Assembly (NCBI GenBank): GCA_964358545.1
Contig: CAYHQN010000006.1
Span: 6,278 to 70,277 of the forward strand
Reading direction: 5' to 3'
DNA from: CAINVV01 sp031432175
GTDB taxonomy: Bacteria > Bacteroidota > Bacteroidia > Bacteroidales > Prolixibacteraceae
Length of the DNA: 64,000 nucleotides
Of this stretch, positions 17,255 through 25,878 are shown in pieces. The notes beneath the pieces are model-generated. The model worked only from the letters and a program-made list of their open reading frames with translations, had not been told where the DNA came from and did no database searches. Position 1 is the stretch's first letter, and each line of letters opens with the position of its first letter. The translations under genes and the position numbers were made by a program.

Positions 17255-18440
17255 ATTGAATGATTCCCAAATTTTTTGCAGCCTTTGTGATCTTTTCGAT
17301 AGAGATATCAACCTGCTCTTTTGTGTGTGTTGCCATCAGGGAGTACCTGATCAGACTGTCCTCTTTTGGTACGCCCGGTGAAACAACAGGATTGACAAAG
17401 ATGCCGTCCTCCAGCAGTATTTTTGTGAGCATCAGTGCTTTGTAGTCATCGCGGATGAACAATGGAATGATAGGCGATTCCGATTTGCCGGTATCGAATC
17501 CCATCGATTTAAAACCTTTCAGGGCATAATTGGTGATATTCCAAAGATGTTTAATCCTTTCCGGTTCACTTTCCATGATGTCGAGCGCTGCAAGAACCGT
17601 TGCAGTAGATGCAGGAGTCATGCTGGCGCTGAAAATCAGCGTACGGGAACTGTGTTTGATGAAATTAATGGTATCCTTGTCAGATGCAATAAAGCCTCCC
17701 AGTGATGCAAATGATTTGGAAAAAGTGCCCATGATCAGATCCACACTATCAGTCAGGCCGAAGTGGGATGCAGTTCCGGCACCATTGACGCCAATCACAC
17801 CAAGGGAGTGGGCGTCATCCACCATGATTGTGGCGTTGTATTTTTTAGCCAGTTTCACAATTACGGGCAAGTTTACGATATCACCTTCCATGGAAAATAT
17901 TCCATCTACGACAATCAATTTGATACTGTCCGGGGTACAGTGTTTTAATTTGCTTTCGAGCGACTTCATGTCGTTGTGAGCGAATTTCAGTACCCTGGAG
18001 AATGATAGTCTGCTGCCTTCGATGATGGAAGCATGATCCAGTTCATCGAGAAGCACGTGGTCGCTTCTGCCTGTTAGTACCGAAACAACGCCGAGGTTAA
18101 CCTGAAAGCCGGTACTAAAGCAAAGTGCGCCTTCTTTCCCTGTAAATCTGGCTAATCTTTCTTCGAGCTCAATGTGAATGTCCAGAGTTCCGTTTAAAAA
18201 ACGTGAACCAGCACAACCGGAACCATATTTATCAATGGCTTTTTTTGATGCCTCTTTGATCTTTGGATGGTTGGTCAGACCGAGATAACTGTTCGATCCA
18301 AACATCAGGACTTTTTTGCCGTTAATGGTAACTTCGGTATCCTGATCCGATTCAATAACCCTGAAATAAGGGTAAATGCCTGCCGCCATAATCTTCTGAG
18401 GCAGATCAAATTTTGATAGTCTTTCCTGTAAAATTCCCAC
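17253..18440 (-). CDS. spt: Serine palmitoyltransferase
   Basis: A 395-residue soluble PLP enzyme of the alpha-oxoamine synthase family that condenses L-serine with a long-chain acyl-CoA to 3-ketodihydrosphingosine, the first step of sphingolipid synthesis. From memory it resembles the Sphingobacterium multivorum enzyme along its whole length: FGSNSYLGLT near residue 50, GSGCAGSRFLNGT at 73-85, His136 stacking on PLP (DHAS), VDDAHS (Asp208-Asp209, His211), Lys242 in GTFSKSFASLGG as the Schiff-base lysine, and VNPVVSP near the C-terminus. Glycine C-acetyltransferase and 8-amino-7-oxononanoate synthase share the fold, but the SRFLNGTLDIH and FSASMTPAS segments favour serine palmitoyltransferase. 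The SDR downstream may act in the same pathway. Confidence 0.88.
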   Translation of the reverse strand: MGILQERLSKFDLPQKIMAAGIYPYFRVIESDQDTEVTINGKKVLMFGSNSYLGLTNHPKIKEASKKAIDKYGSGCAGSRFLNGTLDIHIELEERLARFTGKEGALCFSTGFQVNLGVVSVLTGRSDHVLLDELDHASIIEGSRLSFSRVLKFAHNDMKSLESKLKHCTPDSIKLIVVDGIFSMEGDIVNLPVIVKLAKKYNATIMVDDAHSLGVIGVNGAGTASHFGLTDSVDLIMGTFSKSFASLGGFIASDKDTINFIKHSSRTLIFSASMTPASTATVLAALDIMESEPERIKHLWNITNYALKGFKSMGFDTGKSESPIIPLFIRDDYKALMLTKILLEDGIFVNPVVSPGVPKEDSLIRYSLMATHTKEQVDISIEKITKAAKNLGIIQ

Positions 18441-18472
18441 TTTATTTTCTTCTAAAGTTTATTTTTAGTCGC

Positions 18473-18507
18473 CAAATATAGCAAAAATGCCTAGTGAAAC
18501 GGCCAAA
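18473..18507 (-). promoter_or_regulatory. Putative promoter of spt
   Basis: On the minus strand TATATTTG (18480-18473) fits the TAnnTTTG -7 box exactly. The best -33 candidate TTTG (18507-18504) has a rather long 23-nt spacer. Transcription would begin about 25 nt upstream of the ATG at 18440. Confidence 0.4.
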
Positions 18508-18563
18508 TTGGTCTTTGTTTAGAAAAGCTTGACAGTTTCAAATGCTTATTTATAATCATTCTT

Positions 18564-18818
18564 TTAAAGTTTTACTATCTTCACGAGATTGCCGGCCTTC
18601 CTTGAGCTGTAATTGACCTTAATATCTCCCTTTCCTTCTACCAGAAACTGGTATTCCGAAAATCCGTAACTCGGCACAGAAGTATAGATTGTTTCTGGTT
18701 TGTGCTCCTGGTAACTGGTCTTGTACTTGTCGAACGACAGGCCATTTTGAGCCTTAAGACCCACTCCTGCCGCAAGAATAGCCAGAACCAGCAAGTTGCG
18801 TAGAACATTTTTTATCAT
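18564..18818 (-). CDS. Small exported hypothetical protein
   Basis: An 84-residue protein with a clear signal peptide (KNVLRNLLVLAILAAG..., cleavage after LKAQ) and a mature part of about 60 residues ending in a basic stretch (SSRKAGNLVKIVKL). No domain is recognised; the C-terminus could be a beta-hairpin. It follows the TPR gene of the PqqD-associated cluster but is separated from it by a strong hairpin terminator at 18921-18954, so it probably has its own promoter. Function unknown. Confidence 0.65.
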   Translation of the reverse strand: MIKNVLRNLLVLAILAAGVGLKAQNGLSFDKYKTSYQEHKPETIYTSVPSYGFSEYQFLVEGKGDIKVNYSSRKAGNLVKIVKL

Positions 18819-18920
18819 CTGGTATAGTTTGAATGGAAAACCCGGGATGAGTTCGTTTTACAGTATGTGAAAGTAAAAGATAATTTTCGAAAAATCGTCC
18901 TCAAACCCACATTATTTTGA

Positions 18921-18954
18921 AAAACAAGGCAGAAGGATTCATCTGCCTTGTTTT
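18921..18954 (-). terminator. Hairpin terminator downstream of the TPR/beta-barrel cluster
   Basis: A perfect 13-bp stem (AAAACAAGGCAGA at 18921-18933 with its complement at 18942-18954) and an 8-nt loop, with U-rich ends in both directions. It lies about 50 nt after the stop of the TPR gene at 19004 and fits the end of the transcript that comes from the PqqD-associated cluster. Confidence 0.75.
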
Positions 18955-19003
18955 CAAAACCCATTCAAACAAAAAGGATCAGTGTAAATTCACTGATTTT
19001 TAA

Positions 19004-19660
19004 TTACTTAACAGGGGATTTTAGATTGACCTCAAGCCACTTGTTTATCAATTGCAATCCGCTTAATGCCGAACTGTCGTTGGGACGAATGATCAACGCC
19101 TGTTGAAACAATAATTTCGCATCTGTATGATTGTTGTTGTTTAGCTTAGCCCAGGCAAGCATAATGACTGAATCATAATCAAGCGGATAAAGATTGACCA
19201 CTTTTTCGAACAGATTTGTGGCAGTCTTGTAATCTTTTCTATTAAAATAGATGACGCCAAGCCAGTAATTTGTTGTTGTATTTAAGGGATCGATTTTTAG
19301 TATTTCCTGGTATTGCTCTTTCACTTTCTCCCAGTTTTCAATAGCGCTCAGGGGCTTGACGCATCCCAGTTTGGCCTCAATGGCGTAGGGTTTTAATGCT
19401 ATTGCTTTCCTGTAAAAGGTGATCGATTCCCCGTACTGCTTTGCCATGTAGTTTAACCAACCCAAACGGATGTTGGAGATGTAATCGTCCTCCTTGAAAA
19501 CAGGTTTCATCTCTTCAATCGCCTGAGTATAATTCTTTTGATTTTCCGCAATATAGCTCTTACTGAAAGCCGCTTGCAATTCGGTAATATTTTGAGCCTG
19601 CATTGCAAGGGACATCAAAAATAGTGTCCCTGTTATCCACAATTTTCTTAAAGTTTCCAT
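19004..19660 (-). CDS. Exported TPR protein, last gene of the PqqD-associated cluster
   Basis: A 218-residue protein with a signal peptide (ends MQAQ) and about four tetratricopeptide-like helix pairs (for example EEMKPVFKEDDYISNIRLGWL, then AIALKPYAIEAKLG and KIDPLNTTTNYWLGV). It overlaps the preceding beta-barrel gene by 13 nt, so the two are translationally linked. Likely a periplasmic scaffold that works with the outer-membrane protein. A terminator follows. No enzymatic motif is visible. Confidence 0.8.
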   Translation of the reverse strand: METLRKLWITGTLFLMSLAMQAQNITELQAAFSKSYIAENQKNYTQAIEEMKPVFKEDDYISNIRLGWLNYMAKQYGESITFYRKAIALKPYAIEAKLGCVKPLSAIENWEKVKEQYQEILKIDPLNTTTNYWLGVIYFNRKDYKTATNLFEKVVNLYPLDYDSVIMLAWAKLNNNNHTDAKLLFQQALIIRPNDSSALSGLQLINKWLEVNLKSPVK

Positions 19661-20793
19661 TTTAGTCCTCCTGAATATGAATATTGATAATAGTAATTAT
19701 TGTTTGTGCTGTTGCTCATCTTTTGTTGATCGAATGTAAAATTGCCCAGAACCGACAAATGTTTACCGATGAAATAGACAAGTGAGATTCCCGACCTGAA
19801 AAATGATGGGTCCGCAGAATTGTATACGTACAGCGAATTAAAAGTGTTGTAGTTTTTGAGATTTCCAAGTGTAATATTTCCTTCCGTCCATAAGTTCTTC
19901 GAAAATCTCAGACCGGCTGTCTGCGAATAGATGGTTCGAAGGGAACCGCTTTCAGACATGCCAACCAATGAACCGGTGAAATAAATATTTGATCTGCCCG
20001 GTAAAACTAAACCTGCTTGTAATCCCATTTGTTTTGTCAAGGTCGAAGAAGCCTTTAACAATGAAGCATTTGCCTCAAACGTAAAGCGGTTCAGATGGGT
20101 GGCCAGGGCAATCAGTCCAAGATTTCCGGGAGATGAGATGTTGCCAACATTTGTAAAAAGGTGATGATAGGCACCCTTGATCTGCCAGACTGGGTTCAGA
20201 TTCCACTTAACGATGGCCACATAGTCGGGTTGCCTTGTTAGTACGTTGCTGATAATCTGTTCGTAATAGGAAAATCCCTGGTAGAGCGAAATCTTGTATC
20301 CCAATTCTGATTGAATCCCAAACCGATAGTAGATTTGATCGGAACGGGTTGTCGTCTGATTGGTTTTCATACTAAATTCAGTGTCGATATAGCCGACTGG
20401 ATTGAACCGTTTGATGCCAAGTTTTTTTGTCGCTTCAGCCGAAAGGTTACCAGCATAGAACCGTGTATTTTCGGAACCGGAATTTAGGGCAGAATAATAG
20501 AGATATTCCCTAGTGAATTCATCTTGCTGATCAAAAACCAGTGCCTTTTTATATTCAATTCCAGCGGAGGTATAGTCGCCGGTCATAAAATAGGCATAGC
20601 CGGCGCGCTGACGCATAAATTTAGAGTCAACGCCTTCATCGAAAGCAACATTGGTCAGCGTGATCAGTTTGTTCCATTCACCATTCAGGTAATACTGATA
20701 AGAGAGGCTATCCGCTTTTTGAAAGCCCAGTTTGGTCTGGGAGAGCCCAAACAGTGGAAAGAATATATAAATCAGAATTATATACTTGCGCAT
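19648..20793 (-). CDS. Predicted outer-membrane beta-barrel protein with N-terminal TPRs
   Basis: A 381-residue protein with a signal peptide (ends GLSQ). Residues about 25-115 resemble two TPRs (AFDEGVDSKFMRQRAGYAYFM, DYTSAGIEYKKAL). From about 125 on the sequence becomes alternating, aromatic-rich beta-strands (FRSGISLVYFIG, YYYQYSYSGGLKWKL at the end), as in an outer-membrane barrel, perhaps YaiO-like. It overlaps the UT-M23 gene upstream by 16 nt and the TPR gene downstream by 13 nt, which strongly suggests co-translation. In context it could be the outer-membrane port of the cluster. The family call is tentative; the barrel topology is the safer statement. Confidence 0.75.
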   Translation of the reverse strand: MRKYIILIYIFFPLFGLSQTKLGFQKADSLSYQYYLNGEWNKLITLTNVAFDEGVDSKFMRQRAGYAYFMTGDYTSAGIEYKKALVFDQQDEFTREYLYYSALNSGSENTRFYAGNLSAEATKKLGIKRFNPVGYIDTEFSMKTNQTTTRSDQIYYRFGIQSELGYKISLYQGFSYYEQIISNVLTRQPDYVAIVKWNLNPVWQIKGAYHHLFTNVGNISSPGNLGLIALATHLNRFTFEANASLLKASSTLTKQMGLQAGLVLPGRSNIYFTGSLVGMSESGSLRTIYSQTAGLRFSKNLWTEGNITLGNLKNYNTFNSLYVYNSADPSFFRSGISLVYFIGKHLSVLGNFTFDQQKMSNSTNNNYYYQYSYSGGLKWKL

Positions 20794-22988
20794 GTTGCTT
20801 CAATTTTGATTTTATTTCTTGAGAAGGTAAATTTCTCAATTCTATTGTTTTTTATGAGTATGGTACCACTACTCTCATTCCTGATCTTGCCGAAAACAGA
20901 GAGATCAATTTTCGATGTTAGTGTTAATGATTTTGGGTGGTACGGATCGTCACTTCCAGTTTGTGACATGGAATAATTGGCTTTGACCCTATTAATGAAT
21001 GGAGCGATAAAATCATGGATCCAGATCATTCCATTCCGGTTCGGCAGCGTATTCAATGGCAACTGATCAGATATCTCCAGATTTTCGTAATGCCCAAGCA
21101 ACACCTTGAATGCGGTAAGGTAAAAATAGTAGAGCAAAGAGTTCTTACTCCCGTAAAAGGCCGTAAAATATAACATGTTCCCATCGTTGACATAATAGGC
21201 AGAACTCTTTGTTGTGCTGCAATAGAGATAGCAGTAGTTGTAGGCATCAGTAAAGGCTTCCCACCCTTCGGTTTGTGCAACGCCATGCTGGTCTGTATAA
21301 CTAAATTTCAGGATGGTACCGGGAGAAAAATCAAATGCCTGCTTCAACAAGTCGTTCGATTGCACTCCGGAAATAATTTCACCTTCGACAGGGTCGGTAA
21401 AAGAAAATAATTTTTGGCCTTTTTGGTTTGACACAAGGTAATATGAGAAAGGATAGCTGATAGTCTTGGCACCTGGTTTTGGTGAGGCCTGAACTTGAAA
21501 ATGAAGATGTGGTTGAGGAGATCGACCCGAATTGCCACAATTCGCCACAATATCACCGCACTTCACATGATCGCCCTTGGCTACTTTAAAACTTCCTTTT
21601 CGCAAATGTGACAATTGAGTGTATAGTCCTGGTAAGTGCCTGATTATTATTATATTTCCCCAGTTGTTAACCATGTCCGATTTGCCGATCTCATTGTCCT
21701 CTATCTGATCAATGATCTCTTCAACAACACCATCTGCCGGCGCCAGCGCAGGTTTGTTGTAGCAGTGGTAATTTTCGCACCGCATCCCTTTACCGGTAAA
21801 ACTTTTCATCTCTTCGTCGAGCAACATAAAATCAAACGCCTTGCCCCATTCACCCTTGTGGGTATATTGGCCATCGTGACCCTGACTAACAATCCATTCT
21901 CCCCAAAAGGGTAACTGTAACGGATAGTAAAGCAATTGTGACAGCCTGATCTTGTTGTTTGCATAACTGTAAAGATTGGATTCAGGACTATAATTCTGAA
22001 TGGGAGTCAGGATCAATCCGGTATGGTTCTTTCTCAGCATAAGAAAGTAGACAAAGAACAGGACAACCACAGAGAACGGAAGTGAGAAAACAGGCAATTG
22101 TGCTCCCCCAAACAATTTTGTCATAAAGAGCAGCACTATTGAAGTAAGCGGTACGAGTATAACAGTCCACAGATATGATTTTCTAGATGGAATCACGAAA
22201 AAGCCTCCGACTGCCAGAGCTGTCATGATATAATTGGCACCGATGTTGTAATAGGAGAAGCCTGCAGTGGCGGAACCGGTAAAGGATGCAAATAAATAGG
22301 CAGTAAGAAATCCGATGATTGAAAGGGAGAAGGCAATTCTTGAACTGATGAGCAATAAAACACTTATCAGTAATCCTGACAGCAGGTTGTTTTGGAAAAA
22401 GATAGAGCTGAGCGAACGCAGGTAGGTGTCGGCCAGCTTGTTGATTGTCAGCGTATCAACGGATTGCAGGAAGTTTACCAGATTACTTCCTCCAACTGAA
22501 TATGCTTCATTGATCCAGTAAATATTCCTTTGGGTGAGACCAAGATTCTCAAAGGTAGAGGAGGGGAGCACAATCAGCCAGAATCCCAACACGAAGGGAA
22601 TACTCAGATGTGGTAATCCGTACTTTCCAAGCCATCCACCTAAAGTAACTGACAATATCAAGGTTAGAAGAACTGCCAAAAACAGCAGACTGAAATAGAC
22701 AATACCCGGATCAAAAAAGGTACCCATTCCAAGTCCGATCAGCAATGCATTAAAACTGTACAAACCTTGTCTGAGTTGAATTTTATCAAATCCCATCGAG
22801 TTGGCAATCAGAACGGCAGTCAATATGGCGATCAATCCGCTTAACCCGGCATAGAAATTGAGGAACGAAAGGATGATCATCCCGATTGCAAACAACTTGT
22901 TATTCAAAAAGAAAACGATTGAATAACTGTTCAGCGTAGCAGGCAGAATCTCCTCTTTAATCGTACTCAGGTGTCGTTTGATATTCAT
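20778..22988 (-). CDS. Urea-transporter-like membrane domain fused to an M23 metallopeptidase domain
   Basis: A 736-residue two-part protein. Residues about 20-320 form roughly ten hydrophobic segments with features of the SLC14/UT urea channel family (SFNALLIGLGMG at 79-90, LGKYGLPHLSIPFVLG around 120-135, and a second half of similar design). Residues about 355-520 form an M23/LytM-type metallopeptidase domain: His377 and Asp386 in THKGEWGKAFDF and PHLHFQ (His494, His496), plus LSHL at 459-462. The first motif has a few extra residues between His and Asp compared with typical M23 enzymes. The last 200 residues are unassigned. It is coupled by overlap to the beta-barrel gene. Transport of a small amide and peptide or wall cleavage in one polypeptide is unusual; the true substrate is not known. 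Confidence 0.82.
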   Translation of the reverse strand: MNIKRHLSTIKEEILPATLNSYSIVFFLNNKLFAIGMIILSFLNFYAGLSGLIAILTAVLIANSMGFDKIQLRQGLYSFNALLIGLGMGTFFDPGIVYFSLLFLAVLLTLILSVTLGGWLGKYGLPHLSIPFVLGFWLIVLPSSTFENLGLTQRNIYWINEAYSVGGSNLVNFLQSVDTLTINKLADTYLRSLSSIFFQNNLLSGLLISVLLLISSRIAFSLSIIGFLTAYLFASFTGSATAGFSYYNIGANYIMTALAVGGFFVIPSRKSYLWTVILVPLTSIVLLFMTKLFGGAQLPVFSLPFSVVVLFFVYFLMLRKNHTGLILTPIQNYSPESNLYSYANNKIRLSQLLYYPLQLPFWGEWIVSQGHDGQYTHKGEWGKAFDFMLLDEEMKSFTGKGMRCENYHCYNKPALAPADGVVEEIIDQIEDNEIGKSDMVNNWGNIIIIRHLPGLYTQLSHLRKGSFKVAKGDHVKCGDIVANCGNSGRSPQPHLHFQVQASPKPGAKTISYPFSYYLVSNQKGQKLFSFTDPVEGEIISGVQSNDLLKQAFDFSPGTILKFSYTDQHGVAQTEGWEAFTDAYNYCYLYCSTTKSSAYYVNDGNMLYFTAFYGSKNSLLYYFYLTAFKVLLGHYENLEISDQLPLNTLPNRNGMIWIHDFIAPFINRVKANYSMSQTGSDDPYHPKSLTLTSKIDLSVFGKIRNESSGTILIKNNRIEKFTFSRNKIKIEATCASI

Positions 22989-23073
22989 TGAGTAACTGAA
23001 GGTAAAATATTTTCAATGGTTGTTTGATCCGTTCTTATCTCATGTTTCACTGATAGTCTTCCACTTAGCCAAA

Positions 23074-24429
23074 TCATTGATTTTTGGACAAGTGCCCGGG
23101 GACAATTTCCACACTTTCCAGATAATCCAATGTCTCGGCCTTACGAATCAGGTGCGGATGACTGCTCTGATCCAAAAGGACAATGTTGGGGCGAAATGTT
23201 ATGAATTGCATCCACTGAGTCATGTTGTAGGCGCCCACTTTGTGGACGACCAAATGATCTCCTTTCTTCAGCAGTGGAAGTACAACATTCTCACGAATGA
23301 CGTCAATGTTCATACAGAGTGGCCCAAATAATACTGTCTCTTCGGTATATTGGCCTCCCTCCTGCGCAGGAGTGACCTTGTGATCATACCAGAATGAAGT
23401 AAACAATGAGTTAACGCCAAAATCCATAATGGTAGAGCTACGGCCATCAGAAAGTCGCTTGTTGGCCAATACTGTCCCAAGCAGAAAACCTGCATCGTCG
23501 ATCAAAGCCCTTCCGGTCTCGAGAATGAGCAAAGGAAGTTCCTCCTGTCTGAAGCCAAATCCAAGGAGAACATCCGTAATGGCATCGGCAAACTGATCGA
23601 TGGTTGGAACGGTATCAGTACCAGGTAAGTACGAGCCTTTCAATGTGTTGGTAGAAGGAAATCCTCCGCCGAGGTCCAGGTATTGGATGTGTTTGCCAAA
23701 TTTCTCACTGATATCCCATGACAGTTGGCACAGTTTTGACGCGGCAATGGCATAGGCCGAACTCTCCAGCATAAATGTTCCGATGTGGCAATGAAGGCCC
23801 ACCAGATTTAAATGTTCACTGCCTAATATTCGTGATACTGCCGTCCATGCTTGTCCGTTTTCATAATTAAACCCGAAACGGTCCCATTTGGGATAAATTC
23901 CTGTATCCATATTGACGCGAATCGCCACCCGTGGCTTCAGATGAAACTCTTCACTCAGTTTGATGAGCGCATACAATTCATCGAAATGGTCTATGTGGAT
24001 GAGTGAGTTGTTTCGGGAGGCAGTAACCAATTGATCATCGGTCTTATAAGGGCCATTAAAAATGATTTTGCTGCCGGGGACGCCATTTGCCAGGGCTTTT
24101 TCATATTCAAAACCTGAAACTACCTCCGCCCAGGATCCCTCCTGATGAAATACATTGCAAACGGCATTCAGGTAATTGGTTTTGTAAGACCAGGCAAACT
24201 GAACTTTAGGATAACGTGTCTTAAACACCCGGGAAGCATGCTGGTAATTCCTTCGGATTTGTTTTTCTGAGATAACAAAAAGAGGAGATCCATACTCCTT
24301 AATTAGCTCTTTTACACCGACACCCTCGATGTTTGTGACCACTTCATTCTTTGCCTGTGTACCGAATTTGTTGACGAAACCAACATTCAGCTTTTTAATG
24401 ATAGGACGTTCGTATCTTATTTTTTCCAT
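23074..24429 (-). CDS. PLP fold-type III amino-acid decarboxylase (DapDC/ODC-like)
   Basis: A 451-residue decarboxylase of the alanine-racemase-fold group. Lys83 in WSYKTNYLN is the expected PLP lysine. HCHIGT (213-218), GGGFPS (254-259), ETGRAL (304-309), Cys372 in GPLCMNID and GAY (399-401) match the diaminopimelate/ornithine decarboxylase pattern. It is unlikely to be the housekeeping lysine-pathway enzyme: it has an extra basic N-terminal 30 residues, and its neighbours are an ATP-grasp ligase, a PqqD-like protein and a transporter-peptidase. It would supply or trim an amine-bearing building block. The substrate is unknown. A 4-copy TTTATCC array lies in the short gap upstream. Confidence 0.85.
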   Translation of the reverse strand: MEKIRYERPIIKKLNVGFVNKFGTQAKNEVVTNIEGVGVKELIKEYGSPLFVISEKQIRRNYQHASRVFKTRYPKVQFAWSYKTNYLNAVCNVFHQEGSWAEVVSGFEYEKALANGVPGSKIIFNGPYKTDDQLVTASRNNSLIHIDHFDELYALIKLSEEFHLKPRVAIRVNMDTGIYPKWDRFGFNYENGQAWTAVSRILGSEHLNLVGLHCHIGTFMLESSAYAIAASKLCQLSWDISEKFGKHIQYLDLGGGFPSTNTLKGSYLPGTDTVPTIDQFADAITDVLLGFGFRQEELPLLILETGRALIDDAGFLLGTVLANKRLSDGRSSTIMDFGVNSLFTSFWYDHKVTPAQEGGQYTEETVLFGPLCMNIDVIRENVVLPLLKKGDHLVVHKVGAYNMTQWMQFITFRPNIVLLDQSSHPHLIRKAETLDYLESVEIVPGHLSKNQ

Positions 24430-24439
24430 TTTGATATTT

Positions 24440-24467
24440 TTTATCCTTTATCCTTTATCCTTTATCC
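24440..24467. repeat. TTTATCC x4 tandem heptamer
   Basis: Four perfect consecutive TTTATCC units between the ATP-grasp stop (24476) and the decarboxylase start (24429), thus in the 5' leader of the decarboxylase cistron. Copy number could vary by slippage and might affect translation; there is no direct evidence for this. Confidence 0.85.
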
Positions 24468-24475
24468 TTTTCACC

Positions 24476-25543
24476 TTACAACTCACCTTCTCCTGATATT
24501 TTCTGAAATTCGCTTACATCGGTAATCAAATCCCACGAATACCGGATAAACATTTTTCCTACCTCGTAGGTTTGGAAAGGTTCAACATGTTCGCCCATAG
24601 CCATTTTTACGAGAGTGGCAGGTTGATTTTGTCCTGCGGCAGCTGTAAGATATATCCATGCAGGGAAACGCGGGTTTACTTCCATGATGTACGATACCCC
24701 ATCGGTCGTCTGCATGATCTCCAGTTCACATCCACCTCTCCATTTGGTTATTTTCACAAACTTCTTTGCCAGTTCGATGTAGGAGGCATCCTCAATTGTG
24801 ATTCCGGCCCAAGCTTTTCCCTTGTCGGTGATGTAAAGCTTCCGCATGGGAATCACACTGATGGTGTTGCCTTTCCCATCGCCCAGAGCGGCTATATTTA
24901 TTTCTGTGCCATTAATAAATTTTTGAGCTATGACAGGCAATCCCCATTTGGCCTGAAGTTGATAAAAAGCCTTCTGGGCCGCTTCCAGTGTATGGACGAT
25001 CGTGGCATCGTAAAATTTACCTTTGACCACCAGGGGATAGTCCAATTCAGCGACTGCCTTTGTAAGGTCAGTGACATGGTTAATAATCCGGTCTTCAGGA
25101 ACCATAATCTGGTGTTTCTTGCCAAACTTGGATAGGATCGTCTTGTGACGGGCTTCGAACTGTTCAAGATCGGGTAAAAAGGAATGAATACCAAGCTTTT
25201 CAAGTTCATTTCTCAACTTAATGAAACTGAACAGTTCTGCATCAAAGTTGGGGATTACCAAATCAATTTTTTCAGTGTGATGGATCTGGCCCAAGCGCTG
25301 AAGTAAACTTTCATAACCAGCCGATGGGTAGGGAATCTGATAAGTTTTATCAACCAGTTCGTGCATGTAAATACCCGGCTCAAGTGCTTCATAACTGAGA
25401 CCGATGATACGAACGTCAAAATCAGGACATTCCCTTAAACAACGAATGACGGCAACACCCGGCCCCGGACTGTCGATTGCATTGAGTCCGGTCACTGCAA
25501 TTACCAGTGTTCTCTTGTTTTTCATGTTGTTTGATGTCACCAT
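24476..25543 (-). CDS. ATP-grasp ligase
   Basis: A 355-residue CarB/biotin-carboxylase-like ATP-grasp enzyme. It has an N-terminal Rossmann-like part (TLVIAVTGLN; VIPNFDAELF near residue 95) and an ATP-grasp fold with YPLVVKGKFYDA around 170, IAQKFINGTEINIA around 210 and the metal-binding IMEVNPRFPAWIYLTAA near 290. Such enzymes activate a carboxylate as acyl-phosphate and join it to an amine. The ATG at 25525 (MKNKRTL) is an equally good start. It lies between the PqqD-like gene and the PLP decarboxylase and probably forms an amide or peptide bond in the product of this cluster. Neither substrate can be named. Confidence 0.85.
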   Translation of the reverse strand: MVTSNNMKNKRTLVIAVTGLNAIDSPGPGVAVIRCLRECPDFDVRIIGLSYEALEPGIYMHELVDKTYQIPYPSAGYESLLQRLGQIHHTEKIDLVIPNFDAELFSFIKLRNELEKLGIHSFLPDLEQFEARHKTILSKFGKKHQIMVPEDRIINHVTDLTKAVAELDYPLVVKGKFYDATIVHTLEAAQKAFYQLQAKWGLPVIAQKFINGTEINIAALGDGKGNTISVIPMRKLYITDKGKAWAGITIEDASYIELAKKFVKITKWRGGCELEIMQTTDGVSYIMEVNPRFPAWIYLTAAAGQNQPATLVKMAMGEHVEPFQTYEVGKMFIRYSWDLITDVSEFQKISGEGEL

Positions 25544-25576
25544 TTTTTTTTAGCTCATTCAATTGAATTCCGCAAC

Positions 25577-25819
25577 TTACTCTTCCAGTAAGTTGTAATC
25601 TCTCAGTTGCGAAAAAAAATCATCCAGATCCTTCTCCAATAGATTTTTTTCCACATCATATTTTGCACAAATCAGCTCAATGATCTCCTGCTGGGATTTA
25701 TCTTCTTTAAAAAAGGACAATATATCCGATCCGATGGTATTGGAGGAGAAGGAGTCCCCTGATCCGGGATTAAAAATAAACCCCGTATCACTGGTGGCTA
25801 TGTTTTTTTTAAAACGCAT
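25577..25819 (-). CDS. PqqD-like small protein
   Basis: An 80-residue protein with the PqqD/winged-helix-like pattern: a short beta-rich start with IFNPGSGDSFSSNTIGSDILSFF, then KSQQEIIELICAKYDVEK and DLDDFFSQLRDYNLLEE. PqqD domains bind leader peptides in RiPP pathways, but stand-alone versions also occur in other clusters. Here it is the first gene after the LytTR regulator and precedes the ATP-grasp gene by 33 nt. No precursor peptide with an obvious core was found nearby, so a role as a peptide-binding chaperone is inference. Confidence 0.8.
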   Translation of the reverse strand: MRFKKNIATSDTGFIFNPGSGDSFSSNTIGSDILSFFKEDKSQQEIIELICAKYDVEKNLLEKDLDDFFSQLRDYNLLEE

Positions 25820-25849
25820 GATGTGTAAATTTTGGTTCTGTAATTCAAG

Positions 25850-25878
25850 TATATATGATTAATTATTAATCATATATA
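25850..25878. repeat. Perfect 29-bp AT-rich palindrome between lytTR and pqqD-like genes
   Basis: Two perfect 14-nt arms (25850-25863 and 25865-25878; TATATATGATTAAT) around a single T, overlapping the last codons and stop of the regulator gene and 31 nt upstream of the PqqD-like start. It could be an operator or an attenuating hairpin. LytTR proteins usually bind direct repeats, so their binding here is not implied. Confidence 0.75.

Noticed and set aside
23074..24429. Housekeeping diaminopimelate decarboxylase (lysA)
   Set aside because: The fold and motifs fit, but the gene context (ATP-grasp, PqqD-like, transporter-peptidase) and the N-terminal extension argue for a specialised substrate, so no symbol was given.
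24440..24467. Possible CRISPR-like array
   Set aside because: Units are 7 bp and directly adjacent, without spacers; no cas gene is present.
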